DNA of 64,000 nt. Origin: Xanthostigma xanthostigma (taxonomy: Eukaryota > Arthropoda > Insecta > Raphidioptera > Raphidiidae). The stretch covers positions 46,644,753 through 46,708,752 of the forward strand of contig OY754469.1 in the NCBI GenBank assembly GCA_963575645.1. Direction: 5' to 3'. This document shows, piece by piece, positions 20,095-32,056 of this stretch. The notes beneath the pieces were generated by a model. The model saw nothing but the letters and a program-made list of their open reading frames with translations, was not told the DNA's origin and searched no databases. Each line of letters opens with the position of its first letter. Position 1 is the first letter of the stretch. The position numbers and the translations under genes were made by a program.

Positions 20095-21132
20095 CTAGCT
20101 GCTACCCGCGTAGTAGTGGAGCCATACCACTTTAAAAAACAATGTTTATTATACACTTTGACGTTTTCGCCAGAAATTTTTGGGTGCTTATATACAGTGT
20201 GGTCACTTAAGTGTGCAACATATGGGAAAATTTTTAATTAAATGCACAACCAAAATACAAATATTGCCAAAAGTTGGTGCATGTCCGATAATCATTTTAG
20301 GTGCTCTTAGAATTGTTAAACAGCATACAGGGTGTTTAATATCGTTGCAACAAACATAAAGTTTGTGATTCCATAAAAAATTAAAAATCTAAGTTAATTT
20401 TACAAATATGTCTGAATTTGAACAAAGTTATGCGAAATTGATTTGATTTTGAATAATTTATTAGTGTGTTTAAGGTAAGTAGGTATAAAAAAAAATTTTC
20501 AAAAAAATTATAATTTTGGTTTTTCAAAAAAAAAATTTTTTTTTCATAGAAGGCCATGTTTTGATATTTGGGCATAACTTTTAATTCTAAACAACTTTTT
20601 CTTATAACATTTCGCTGAATTTTTTGAAATAAGGGTACTTTACTCTTGTACAATTTTTATATTTTTTGACCCACCCTGTATGCTGTTTGATTTTCAACAA
20701 TTCTAAGAGCACCTAAAATGATTATCGGACATGCCCAACTTTTGGCAATATTTGTATTTTGGTTGTGCATTTAATTAAAAATTGTCCCATATGTTGCACA
20801 CTTAAGTGACCACACTGTATATATTAAGTGTTTTAAAATCATCCTCTATTTTACAATCTTGAAGGATGATTTTGTAAAAACGCTGAAATACGTACCAAAA
20901 GCCTAAATATGAATTTTCATATCCCTAACTTGAGAAATTATGGTTTCCCCATACAAACTTTCATCCCCTATTTCACCCCTTCAGTTTTTTTTTAGATAAA
21001 AGGTAACCTATGTCCTTCCTTGGGATACAATCTATCTCCTTGCCAAATTTTATCAAAATATGTTCAACGGTTTACGCGTGAAAGCGTAACAAACAAACAA
21101 ACATTCGAATTTATAATACCTATTAGTTAGGA
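20095..21132 (-). mobile_element. Helitron carrying a nested MITE
   Basis: On the minus strand the 5' end is TCCTAACTAATAGGTATTAT after A, followed by the AAATTCGAATGTTTGTTTG head. The 3' end is CGCGGGTAGCAG plus CTAG before T. It is interrupted by a Tc1/mariner-like MITE at 20195-20817. Without it the element is about 410 bp. Confidence 0.75.
20195..20817. mobile_element. Tc1/mariner-like MITE with long terminal inverted repeats
   Basis: CAGTGTGGTCACTTAAGTGT at one end and its inverse at the other head inverted repeats of about 140 bp. The flanks are TA dinucleotides, the Tc1/mariner target duplication. The interior is A/T homopolymer-rich and carries no transposase. Confidence 0.85.
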
Positions 21133-21930
21133 TTAATGAGGACATTTTTTTTTAAATTTCGTTAAAAAAGCTTCGACGAATGGGTCGTATGCGTGGAATA
21201 TTACAATCAAATAAAATACATCGCAGAAATTAGTGTGAAAAACAGCATGCGTCTCAAATATTAATTAAAAAGTTAAATTTTGATGCATTTCGTATATGAC
21301 TGGTATAATAATATGTATTTTTGGCAGTTCACGATAAAGTAACAAGTTATATTTGTGATGTATTCAAATCGGCGATGAATAACAAGCGATTTAGATCGAT
21401 GATGTAATAATCGGAATATGTAATCGTCGCCTACGCAACAATATCCGGTTTGTTCTATAACGGTAATGGTTCTAGAACTCGTCCCTCTGGAATAATAGTG
21501 TATCCTGTGAAAATCAATATTGTGTGAACTGCATATTCTCGCATCGCTACCTACAGTAGTGCATACACAACAGTGGCGGTGCCTCTACGAGTGCTGCCGA
21601 GCTGCAGAACACAAAAATATTTGGTACTTCATAATTTCTGGAATAAATTATATTTTCCATATTTAAGCCCTTATTTAATGTCGGGCAATAGCGTAATAGT
21701 TACACAAACAACGCTGAAGATCAGCAGCCACTGGCCGACCACAAAACAAGTGTGTGCTCTGTGTGGCAGACTTTCTTATGTACAGACGCTGTTCTGTGCT
21801 CCGAAGCAGCACATGAATCGTCATCATCAGATACTCCCGGTGTACATATGTGCAACTCCTGACACACCAGTTATAGCGTGTCAGTTAGATTGTCTTTGAG
21901 CTGCATTTGCCGTCAGCACATTAGTACAAA
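21133..21930. other. Unassigned DNA with a GC-richer patch
   Basis: The patch at 21420-21900 holds a 108-codon frame (21573-21899) starting at a non-ATG codon. I recognise no domain in it. It may be an old retroelement fragment or unique DNA. Confidence 0.35.
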
Positions 21931-22510
21931 TCATATATATTAATACGTTAAGGTTAAGATGTTTGCCTCACTTTTTAGAAAAAACCACACAATTTCTCCA
22001 CATAAATTATATATAATTTTACAGATATTTGCTTGCTCTACTGACATCGACAACTAAAAAATTTATTGTTGCTTTTGTTTTTGTAAATTAATTAATTAAC
22101 AGCAACGCTGAACAACGTCTGCCATTTGATGGCTTTAATTTTGAAACAACGTCAACACTTTGATCTGTCATCTGACCTTCATATTGTAAATACTGCATAC
22201 TGCCATTTGACGGCTTTAATTTTGAAACAGCGAGCAACGCTGAACAACGTCACAGCAATGCTGCATGATGCCATCTGACGGCTTAGCTCAACGCTTTTGC
22301 TACTTGCGCCTCTATATGACAACTTTAGTAAAATATTTCTTCGATCTGTCATCTGAGCTTCATATTGTAATACAACAAAAAGAAGAACGTTATAAGCAGT
22401 GTGCAAAATTAGAAACGAATTGAATACCTGCAATCATATTTAAAAAATAATTTGTAAGGTGATAATTATTATACTTATTTAGTGCGAATAATTCGCACAG
22501 GTCACTCTAG
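21931..22510 (+). mobile_element. Non-autonomous Helitron family H1, copy 3
   Basis: It starts TCATATATATTAATACGTTA after A and ends with hairpin GTGCGAATAATTCGCAC, AGGTCACT and CTAG before T. It is full length (580 bp) and collinear with the inverse of 2263-2857. Confidence 0.85.
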
Positions 22511-24816
22511 TAAGCATCTATTACTGTCATATGCTAGAAGTGTTCAGAACGCGCTAGACTACCTTTTTATCAAGCGGATTTGTAAAGGGGAGCTCAGACT
22601 GCACGAAGAGAGCTTTTGTGCCACCCAGGGTTTCTTGACCATTTCTGTCTCCATCTCCCTACCTAGTACATATAATGTATGCATGTGATTTTATGGTTTG
22701 AAGTATTGTATATAAATTTGCACGAACGAAATCGACTTAATTTGAATAATATTGTAAGGTTATGTTTTCCTAACATACGTAATATGAGAGGTTACTTTAT
22801 TATTATCACATTTACGTTGCATTTTGGTATATACAGCATGTGGCAATGGCATGACAAAATTAGCATACGAGCCAGTAATAAGGAATAATTGAAACGAATT
22901 GTTATTGGCTTATTGTTGGATACAGTTATTGTGCAGTGCAGGATTATTATGTCATTTCAATAATAATAAAGATAACAGAATATTGTCATCCTCCTGAACG
23001 TATTATACAAAATTGAACTGATAAAAAGCGCTGAACTCTAATTGTATATGAATTAGCCGCTACTCGATTGAGATGAAACACGGCGGCAAGAGAAGATTTT
23101 CAACTTTACTTATACAGAATACAGAAAGGTTAGAAGAATAGTGCAAAGTATCAAGAGTATTAATTTCAAAAAAAAAAATTCTAAAATTACGGATAAATGA
23201 ATTATTCATATTTTACATTTTTTTTAAGTAAAACTTCTTTAGGCACGCTTGACTTGGGGAGTAAGCTGGAAATCGTTTACGGAAGTGCATCATCGCGACG
23301 GTGCGTGATCGTTCAATGCGAACGGAGTTGAGAGGGAGATATAAGTTAGCGAGTGTGACAAAGACGAAGCATTAATACAACTATTTGGCGTTTAAAATGA
23401 AAACAACTGTTTTTTTGTATCAAAAATACATTTCTTCGAATTTTGCTGCATTTTATAACGGGAAATAATGTAGGTTAGTTAATAAATCCTTTTAAATCAT
23501 GTATTATAAATTATGCTAATAAATATATATACATATTTTGACTTTTAATTAATCAGAAATTATATTTTGTAGATATGTGCTACAAAGTGAGGTTATATTG
23601 TGTTCGATAAATTTTTAGACGAACCGACTGCATATTATTGTTCGTTTATGAATTTTACATGAGATATTTACGCATTATTCTTAATATATTTAAAATAATT
23701 ATGGCAGGAAAAAGTTTTACTTCAGTCGTGTGATCTAAAGCACACTCGTTTTTTTTCTGATAATTTATACGTTTTTTTAATAATACATATTTCGAAAAAA
23801 TGAAAAAAAAATCAGAAAATCTTTCTTTATTTTATAGCATATTAGAACGGTATTTTTCGTATTGTCTGTCAAAGTTTTAATATTTGTTTATATCTGCAGA
23901 ACTTATTTTTATGATTTAAATGTGACTAAAGCTATCAGCATATTTTTATTCATGAAAAATTGATGATTATTGAATGAATTGTGACTATAATAAAAATAAT
24001 ATAATATTTCCATTCATGTAAAGCAAAAGGCTGTCATTTAACAATAATAAATTAAACTTGAAGTAACGTAAATCATAAATAAAAAGTCATATTCTAATAA
24101 TAGGTATATATATTTATTAATATTTAAATTTAAAAAATGCTCATAGATCTAGATTCTAGGCTATTGTGTATTTTATGGCAGCCCAATAAATTTATGTCAG
24201 TTTTTAAATATTTATTTGACAATAAAATCAAAGAAGTTTTAATAAAATAAGAAATATTGTCTATAGTGGGTGCATTTCGAAATAAATTTATCAAAAAGCA
24301 GACACACATGGAAAAACATTTTACTCAGAAAATCAAGCCACTTTTTATTACTATTACTATAAAATTTATAATTTTTAAAATAAAATTTCATTTCTGTAAA
24401 ATATCAGCTTAAGGTATTTTTTTTGGCACGACCCCCCTAAAAATACCCGCTGTTCATATCTGTATAGCGGTTGCAAAAACGATCTTTTTTCAGACAGCTG
24501 GTGTCAACATTGTGTGACGCCATACTGCATTTCAATTGGGTTCCTGCTTTGTGATGCTTTGCAATTATGGTAACTGACAGGTCGCTTTTGGAAATCACCT
24601 GATTAAATGGAATGCATTTGTTTTATTTTACGCACTGAAGCGTCATGGGCTATTTTACTACCGCGAAACAGGCACAAAAAGTAGTTATTTTATAGAGGTT
24701 GTGTCAAAACTCAAAATACACATGTTCATTTTGTTGATTCCTGTATAAATTTAGTTTTTCAAATTACTCAGTTCATCAAAAGTAAATTGATAAACAGATT
24801 TATATAGAATTGTCAT
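22511..24816. other. AT-rich unassigned DNA
   Basis: A GC-richer piece at 22530-22670 opens a 68-codon frame with no ATG support and no domain I recognise. A Helitron-like scrap (TTAGCCGCTACTCGATTGAG) is at 23052. The rest is AT-rich with no gene or element boundary seen. Confidence 0.4.
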
Positions 24817-25225
24817 ACCGAGCGGTGTAGCGTAGTGGTGAGAGCACTAGACCCGCTTTCGAGAGGTACTGACTTTGAATCCCGGCGGGGGCAGATGTGG
24901 CTGAGACTTTTTCCTGTTGCCTCTCGCCGAGAAACGGTAATTCCTGTACCGGCCATCTTGTTAAGGTTTCCAATGGTTTCCCTCAATAATTCCAGATAAA
25001 GATCGAGATGGTTCCCTTATTCACGGCCATGGCCGATTACCTGTCAAATTCCTATGCTCAAAAGTTGTCTACCTTTTTCTAATTTCCTAAAATTCCTTCA
25101 TAATTATTAAGTTGAAGTTTATAAATATAGAACATAACGGGAAGTGTGGTAGGTGGAAAATAGTAATGGTGCGAATGGCGTCTGTTAAAGTCGAGAAACG
25201 GACGTTAAACGCATTGTTATAGTGT
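24817..25225 (+). mobile_element. tRNA-derived SINE, full length
   Basis: The head has A-box-like TAGCGTAGTGGTGAGAGCAC and a B-box-like GACTTTGAATCCC separated as in a tRNA. A body from CTCGCCGAGAAACGG onward follows. The element is flanked by 14-bp direct repeats TATAGAATTGTCAT (24803-24816 and 25226-25239). No ORF is expected; such elements are mobilised by LINE machinery. A truncated relative lies at 18842-19190. Confidence 0.9.
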
Positions 25226-25267
25226 TATAGAATTGTCATGATATGGAAAGTTGAATAAAAAATATAA

Positions 25268-25816
25268 TTTAAAAAAACTAAAAACACGCTTTATATCGAA
25301 CTAAAAAGTAAAAAATATTTTTTTTTAAATAAGCTTAAAACAATAATGAATAAAAAAATACTATTATTATTGTGAAAAAAGCGTGGGGCGCTTTATTCCA
25401 CATTTTCGTACATCGAGCGCCCCACGATTTTTTCACAATAACACTAGTATTTTTTATTCATTATTGTTTTAAGCTTATTTAAAAAAAAATATTTTTTACT
25501 TTTTAGTTCGATATAAAGCCTGTTTTTTAGTTTTTTTTCCACTTTTTAGTTCGATTTATTGTCAAAAATTTGCCGAAAAACAACAATTTTTTTATTTCGG
25601 CGTGGACGGGATTAGAACCCACGACCGGTGAATCCGAGAGTTGACGTCAGCGAAGACCCGTGCCTTAGACCGCACGGCTAACCACTGTATTTACAGTGCT
25701 GGCATATTACACTACAGTAATAAACCATGACTTGCTGTAGTCCAAACGAAGGTTACAAACAAACATACATACATACATACAAACTTACAAGTGAAGTTAA
25801 TATAAAGCGTGTAAAA
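25268..25816 (-). mobile_element. Foldback element with tRNA-Leu-like segment, copy 1
   Basis: Two arms of about 120 bp (about 25270-25390 and 25422-25540) are almost perfect inverses around a loop of about 25 bases. Each holds TATATCGAACTAAAAAGT and AAATAAGCTTAAAACAATAA. Beyond them, read on the minus strand at 25600-25690, a tRNA-like block has GGTTAGCCGTGCGGTCTAAGG, a long variable region and GGTCGTGGGTTCTAATCCC, the class II form of tRNA-Leu/Ser. A CATA microsatellite and TTTTTACACGCTTTATATT close the right end. Confidence 0.75.
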
Positions 25817-27420
25817 ATGAACAGAAACAATTTTACTTTGATGATACAAAGTGGTGGGCAATGGATCAAAATTTTGAAAACACTCCCACATAGCTTTTAA
25901 CTTTTCTGGAGCCTACTATAAAACGTATTATGATTCACTCTGTATTTTTCAGTTTTCAGCACCTTAGTATGACAATATTAGAAAACAAATATGTCAGCGC
26001 TTATTACAGAAGAATACTTCAGCCATAAGTCATGACCGTTTCGGATGAGTGTTTTATGACGAATTACAAAGTGTGTTAAAATTTATGGCCGTCTATGTCT
26101 GGAAAAAGTCGTATAAAACTCTGTAAAGGGCGTCAGCCGTGGAGCGGGACTATTAGAATGGGGATGCAGGTCTGAGTGCTTCGCCCGTAATAATGTTACT
26201 ATTTTGTGTTTATTAGAAACATCAGGAAGCGTACGGCACTACAACGCGAGATCGGGTTTGAAAAATCAAACACATTTTACGCGCTTTCGAACACATCAAT
26301 ATCGATTATTATTAATTTTTAGGTACGAAAAATTAGGGATATTACGGATTCTGCAAACCGCGAAGAATTCGCATTGTTTTTGACATTTGCACCCGTAATC
26401 GCAAAAGTCTTGGCGGAGCTTTCGCGAATGTGATGCAAGTCACGATCAGATTTCCGGCACTTGACGAGCGATCGAGTTCTTTGATTACTTTGGACAATAG
26501 AAATTAATATATTATCAAGCTTTGCGAAATCGCCTTAATCCTGGAAATGCTGCAATTAATGTTGTTATTGTTTACCAGCTCTGAGGCTTGATTAATTAAG
26601 TAATGAAAATAATGCTGTTCTTAATAATAATGACAATAAATTACAATCTCTTTTATTTAGTTTCACAAAAATTTATTATTTACAAATCACAAGTTAAAAA
26701 TTTATTATTCTTATTATCTTTTCCTCAATTGCAGATATAAAAGTCAAAAAACCAGCATCGACATATGTAGATGTCAGTAAAACCCACATCTCTAAATGTC
26801 TCTGAAGAATAACATAATAAGAATAATTCACCCCTTTGCTTTCCAAATTATAATCACTTTACATAGCCTACATTTAACCAGAAGTCGATGTAAAGAAATC
26901 ACTTTTGGGCAATTTTTTTAGTGTAGAATTTTATCCTACAAAGTTTCATTAGAGTAATTTTTTTCAATTTGACAAATTTTTCCTGAAATATATTTCGGGT
27001 TGCAATCTTTCTAAAAACAATGTTTAAAAGAAGCTGAGCAATTCAAGGTTTGTAATAAACGAATCATTTACAAAAGAGTAGTCTTAATTGGCAGAAATTA
27101 GCAGTAATAAATCGCTTTAAAATATGTTTGTATTTAGAAACACAGTTTCAACGAAATCGTAGAATCAAGAGAATAGGGAGATGAAACGTGTAAAATAGAG
27201 AACTTTAGTTTTGTGTGTATTCAAGTTTCACAATAAGGATGAATCCTGCACATTCTTATTATCAAGTAGATAAGATCAAATAAGGATTTTAAAAATTGGG
27301 AATTAGAAACTAATTATGCCAAGTTTCGTTGAATATCCGTTGATAAATACTTGAAACAAAATTTTAACCTTTCTCGATTGAATTTATTGACAAAATTCGT
27401 CATAATCTTCAAATGAACAT
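25817..27420. other. Unassigned DNA
   Basis: No gene model is supported. GC content rises at 26090-26170 and 26220-26480 but frames are short. Confidence 0.4.
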
Positions 27421-27870
27421 CAGTGTAACCTCTTTATAACGTCCTTCGTTATAACGAAAAACTCTCTATAACGTAAATTTTTTTACAATTTGGTTGGTTT
27501 ACCTTAAAACCCATATATTAATACCGGCTCTTAATAGCGATAACAGCCATTCTCTATTACGAAGAAATATGTTCATATTTAGGCGTCAGCAAATATTTAC
27601 AGGCATAAAGTGGACGATTCTGAACCATCACCAACTATTCAACAGGCACTTGATGCCGCCAAACTTATCGAAAAATTCCTATTGATGATGAATCCACCAC
27701 ATTCCAAGCCATGCATAAGATACTTAATAAAATACAAAACAAACATTAGCATAGCAAAAAACGTCAGCCAAAGTTAACAGACTATATGTGTTTGGAATAA
27801 ATTAATTACGTGAAATTTGGTTATTTTAATTTCTTTCCTCCATATAACGAAAACTTTTGATACCGACAAA
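27421..27870 (+). pseudogene. pogo/Tigger-like transposon relic
   Basis: The left end CAGTGTAACCTCTTTATAACG has the pogo terminal form and matches 18658. At 27613-27735 an open stretch reads like the acidic C-terminal tail of a pogo-type transposase: the codons give SEPSPTIQQALDAAKLIEKF with further residues after it. The DNA-binding and DDE regions are absent. A degraded ATAACGAAAACTT near 27846 may be the right end. The relic is not functional. Confidence 0.55.
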
Positions 27871-28183
27871 AAATATTGTCGGCAGGGTTTGGCACTGCGA
27901 CTCGTGTTTTTTTTTACTTATAATCACAGAAAAAGCCATTTCAAAACTCATATACAAATTCTCAATTGTCCAACCCCTATGTGTATGGATGTATCAACGC
28001 AGTTACGGTAAAACGTATCCTACTATGTATGAAAGTGGGCCGAGCTTGCGAAGAGATCGACCGCTTTATATGAAGCAATAAAACGTAACGGAAATTCGCT
28101 TTAAATGACGAGGAAAACGTTATTATTGCTAGCGCGCGCAAGCAACTGTACACACACAACAAAAAAAAAACACACACACCCTT
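27871..28183. other. Spacer with a scrap of repeat R
   Basis: ATTGTCGGCAGGGTTTGGCA near 27876 repeats the sequence at 6750. The rest, including a short CA-rich run near 28150, has no gene. Confidence 0.45.
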
Positions 28184-28798
28184 AGGCTACATACGCACTA
28201 GGCGGCTAGCCGCAAGTAGTAAACTATACGTAAATTCTGTATATATAAAAAAATGCATACGCACTACGTTGCGGCTGCCCGCCAACCGCTCCGGTCGCTT
28301 GGAGCACAGCGGCCGCTTCGACGGCTGACCGCGCGGTTCGTGTACGCACTACGCGGTTTAGTTTGCGGTTAACCGTTACCTGGGTAGTCGTGTATTTTGT
28401 AATCTGACAATTTACATTATGGAGTTCGACACAGAAAAATTTATTGTGGAAATCCAGAACAGACAATCAATATGGAACACAAAATCCTCAGATTATTCTG
28501 ACAATATTTTTTTTTCTTTTTATTTTTTATGTAGCGATCGTATATATAATAAACAGCTACAACTTCTTCAACGTCCATTGTAGAAATGGTTCGTTTTGTT
28601 TGGTTAAACAAAATCTTTCTGGTAAACAAAATATGTCTGGTTTAAATTAGATTCAACCGCAAATTCAACTGACGTTACATACGCACTAGGCGGCTGCCCG
28701 CAATGCGGCTAGCCGTCCGGCTGAACGCAGATTCAACCGCATACTGCGGTTAGCCGCGCGGCTAGCCGCTTTGCGGGTAGCCGCCTAGTGCGTATGTA
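28184..28798 (+). mobile_element. Harbinger-like element, non-autonomous
   Basis: The ends are GGCTACATACGCACTAGGCG and its inverse, flanked by TTA on both sides, the 3-bp target duplication of PIF/Harbinger elements. Subterminal GCGGCTAGCCGC-type palindromes are repeated several times at both ends. A truncated MADF-like ORF lies inside (28419-28583). There is no DDE transposase. Confidence 0.75.
28419..28583 (+). pseudogene. MADF-domain remnant inside Harbinger-like element
   Basis: An ATG at 28419 opens 54 codons. The first 28 read like the start of a MADF (Myb/SANT-like) domain: MEFDTEKFIVEIQN, then a Trp in QSIWNTKSSDYSD. Harbinger transposons encode such a DNA-binding protein next to their transposase. 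After this the frame runs into low-complexity Phe/Tyr and stops, so most of the domain is lost. It marks the element as a deletion product of an autonomous ancestor. Confidence 0.55.
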
Positions 28799-29251
28799 GC
28801 CTTACGTAAGTACAGATCAGCTATATACGGCTTTTTATGTTGTGTGAGTTTGTACACGAAAAAAATAGACGAACCTATCTCTAAATTCTTTACTTTCTAC
28901 ACTCTCTGACTGTACTGTGATCCCGTCCATTCATCGCATGACAACCCATAGCCGTCAATTCGTCGCACGACAATTCATCGCTACGACAATTTCTCGCAAC
29001 ACACTTAGATAATCGTAAAATATTGTTAAGAAAGCCAAGTTGAAAGCTCAATTAAAACCTCTGCCTGCTAAACAATATAGAAGAATAAATCGCTTTGATA
29101 TAACAAGTATCGTTGATGATGAAAAGTTAATTAAAAAATGCAAAGAAGATTCCGATGCCATACTAGTACTGTCCTTTCAGAAATGGACAGAACTAGTTTT
29201 GTCCAATTGAAAATGCGCAAAACTAGTTTTGCTCATTTTACAAAATGTAAA
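28799..29251. other. Spacer
   Basis: It contains AAAACTAGTTTTG-type palindromes near 29190-29240, which recur at 29800 on the far side of the next MITE. No gene seen. Confidence 0.4.
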
Positions 29252-29766
29252 GCCGGAACTTCACATGGCTATTTGTATTTGTGTATTTGGCATATTTGGC
29301 AAACAATTACCATGTGTCTATTTGACAAAGTGTTGACCTTATTTGCCTCTTTGACAAATAAGGACAATACCAAATACGCGAATTACCGTGCGCTTGTCGG
29401 TTTTTCGAGGCACATCAAAGGAGTCAAATAGGCAAATACGCAAATAAACCGTCCACACAATGGCCAAATTCAGTAGCGCACGCGCGGTGAACCTGTACGG
29501 ACGTGCAGTATTTTTGTGTCTGTGCTGTGAGCGAGAACTGGAACAATTACTATTAAAAATTAATTAGGACAATGAAACAGTGCTAAAATTCCTGGAATTT
29601 TGAACCTTGCGTTCTGCTACCAAATGTTTGTGTGTTTGTTATTTGACTGCTATGTGTGGATGGTCGTATTTGCCTCTATTTGCATGTTTGCCTTGAACGT
29701 CATATATTTTGTCAAATACAACAAACACCCAATATCGAACACAAATATCCATGTGAAGTGCCACCA
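29252..29766. mobile_element. Unclassified MITE with TATTTG repeats
   Basis: ACTTCACATGGCTATTTGT on the left is the inverse of CAAATATCCATGTGAAGT on the right. Subterminal TATTTG/CAAATA motifs are repeated many times on each side, as in hAT subterminal regions. The exact ends and target duplication were not resolved. Confidence 0.55.
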
Positions 29767-30676
29767 TAAGATTTCGCGTTTCGTAAATATTCGTTGATCA
29801 AAACTAGTTTTGCGCATTTATTTCGGTCATTGGCCGAATTCGGGTATAGACCGTAACATATATACTTATATATGAGATCTGCACGTGTGTCCGCGTGCTG
29901 CGAGGTGCACTCAGCTGTATGGAAATATCCGTCGGTGATGACGGTGAAGAGTCAATCGGTCCGATCGTCTATCCAACGGTAACGTAGCGTACAGAAAATT
30001 ACACATTTCGTTTGAAAAATTAACGGTAATTGTTGCCGTGCATTTCACTTTGTGATGTTCGATGTACGTGCTCGTTTCAAATTAGCCTTTTCCATTATGA
30101 CTTTTCTCTCTATACGCCGCCCATATATATATGTATGTTGATTTTAATCATATATTTAATAATTTACCATATGAATCATTGTCTATCTACTGTACGGTGA
30201 GTGAAGGCAACAAAGCGCATCGAAAATATTTGCGTCTCGTTCTTCGATGTAATTCCCTGATTTCTCCGATGATAGTTGATGTACTTGCATTCAGTCTGAA
30301 TAAAGTATCTCTGTTTCAAAAACTTTTTCTTTTTCTATGACGTTAACATAGGCGTGCCCAGCTTTTGGCCCAGGAGGGAGCAAATTAGAAATTTCTTAAG
30401 CCGGGTCCCCCGTGATTGTCTTGCCGTCCTGGATTCGCTAGTGCTTAAAAAGACAGAAGTATATGTTTACACCCCAATGGTTCGATTGCGATTTTATTCC
30501 TATATGCTCAGTATAGAATAAAAGTATATGATTTTAATAGGTATAAAAGTGCATTTAGAAACATTTGTAAATGTTCAATAGATATTACTGAACTGTATAT
30601 TTTTTGCAACGCAGATAATTATAGTAAATACCTACTATTTTGTTGGTACCATTAATATGTTGAGCTTTATAAATGA
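29767..30676. other. Unassigned DNA with GC-richer patch
   Basis: A patch at 29870-30100 is richer in CG than its surroundings and could be part of a host exon or promoter, but no long frame is present. The rest has no recognised feature. Confidence 0.35.
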
Positions 30677-30998
30677 CTAGCGGTCCCACCCAGTTTCACC
30701 CGGGTGCAAAAGAACGAATTGGGGGAGGAGAGAGGGACACGAGTACGCACATTTATCTTAGTTTACTGAGATGAATGTTGTGTCCAAATTTCATGATGAT
30801 CAGCGTTACCGTTCAAAAATTTTTGTGGGACGGACAAGTTTTGAGTTACATTTTGCAACATTACTCATTGATGCTCCGCTCCTATTGGTCGTAGTGTGAT
30901 AATATATAGCCTTCCTTGATAAATGGGCTATCCAACAAAAAAAAAATTTCAATTCGAACCAGTAGTTCCTGAGATTAGCGAGTTCAACCAAACAACTA
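30677..30998 (-). mobile_element. Helitron family H2, 3' part
   Basis: On the minus strand it ends GGGTGAAACTGGGTGGGACCG plus CTAG before T. It contains CTAATCTCAGGAACTACTGG and GATGCTCCGCTC-type blocks shared with 33990, 42379 and 62855. The 5' end is lost near 30998. Confidence 0.75.
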
Positions 30999-31157
30999 CC
31001 AGACGCACAGTTTTTTTCCAAAAATATATTCTTTGGATTCGGGGGACCTCAAAACGAAGAGATAAAACTATGAAAAGTGATTTTTGATCTAATCTAGTGC
31101 CACTGGTGGGTTGAAACGGTAACATAGTTGGAATTCTGACATTTAATAGATATAGTT
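30999..31157 (-). repeat. Repeat tail shared with 55.2 kb
   Basis: TTTGGATTCGGGGGACCTCA and the flanking GACGCACAGTTTTTTTCC recur, slightly changed, at 55245-55345. This is probably a non-LTR retroelement 3' end. Confidence 0.45.
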
Positions 31158-31592
31158 TAAAAAAAAACTAAAAAACACGCTTTATATCGAACTTAAAAAT
31201 AAAAAATATTTTTTTTTAAATAAGCTTAAAAAAATATTTTTTACTTTTTAGTTCGATATAAAGCGTGTTTTTTAGTTTTTTTTAAACTATATTTATTTTT
31301 CACTTTTTAGTTTGATATAAAGCATGTTTTTTAGTTTTTTATTGTCAAAAATTTGCCGAAAAAAAAAAACAATTTTTTTTCGGCGTGGACGGGATTAGAA
31401 CCCACGACCCGTGATGCCGCGAGTTGACGTCAGCGAAGACCCGTGCCTTAGACCGCACGGCTAGCCAGTGTACTTACTGTGCTGGCATATTATACCGCTA
31501 TATAAACCACTTGCTGTAGTCCAAACGAGTTTACAAACATACATACATACATACAAACTTACAAGTGAAACTAATATAAAGAATGTAAAAAT
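31158..31592 (-). mobile_element. Foldback element with tRNA-Leu-like segment, copy 2
   Basis: It is the same family as 25268-25816 but the central loop is deleted, so the arms meet at AAATAAGCTT. The tRNA-like block is at 31380-31470 (minus strand) and the CATA microsatellite at about 31535. Confidence 0.7.
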
Positions 31593-31745
31593 AAAAACAG
31601 ACGTGTTCGAAACAGTTGAATGCATTTCAAATCAAGATAATTTATCGTTAGAGAAAAGTAATTATTTTCAAAACAAAAATTATTATCGCACATGTTCGTC
31701 GTAATTAAACGACGTAAGTAATTATTTGACAGCATTTGTTGTGCT

Positions 31746-31979
31746 TTGAGGACCGGTGAGGGTCACAAGTCATTCATCGTCGAAAAGGTTCATTACACTG
31801 TGTGCAAAGCACGTATGGTTTCACCAGACCGTGGCCCACCAGGGCTAAAAACGCACAACTGCAGTTGCACAGCGGGCTGTGAACGTTTGCTGTACTATCT
31901 AGCTAAATCTAATGGCACTAGGAATATGATCATTGCTGTATTTCTAAAATTAAACGGTTCCACAGCGCTAATTAATTGA
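31746..31979 (+). other. Unassigned open frame, possible exon fragment
   Basis: There are 77 codons without an ATG at the start; the first in-frame ATG is at residue 24. Codon use looks more coding-like than the surrounding AT-rich DNA, with a Cys-rich stretch (NCSCTAGCERLL) and a hydrophobic end. I recognise no family. It lies between two transposons in unique-looking sequence. It could be a host exon fragment or chance. Confidence 0.2.
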
Positions 31980-32056
31980 TTGCTATTGAAAGTGTTTGAA
32001 GTTAGCTTCCAAACAATTTGTAGTCAACTTCAAATTTGACCGAAGCGACTTGTAAC

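Noticed and set aside
31535..31560. CRISPR-like or regulatory short repeats
   Set aside because: These are a CATA microsatellite in a foldback element. There are no spacer-repeat arrays anywhere in the window.
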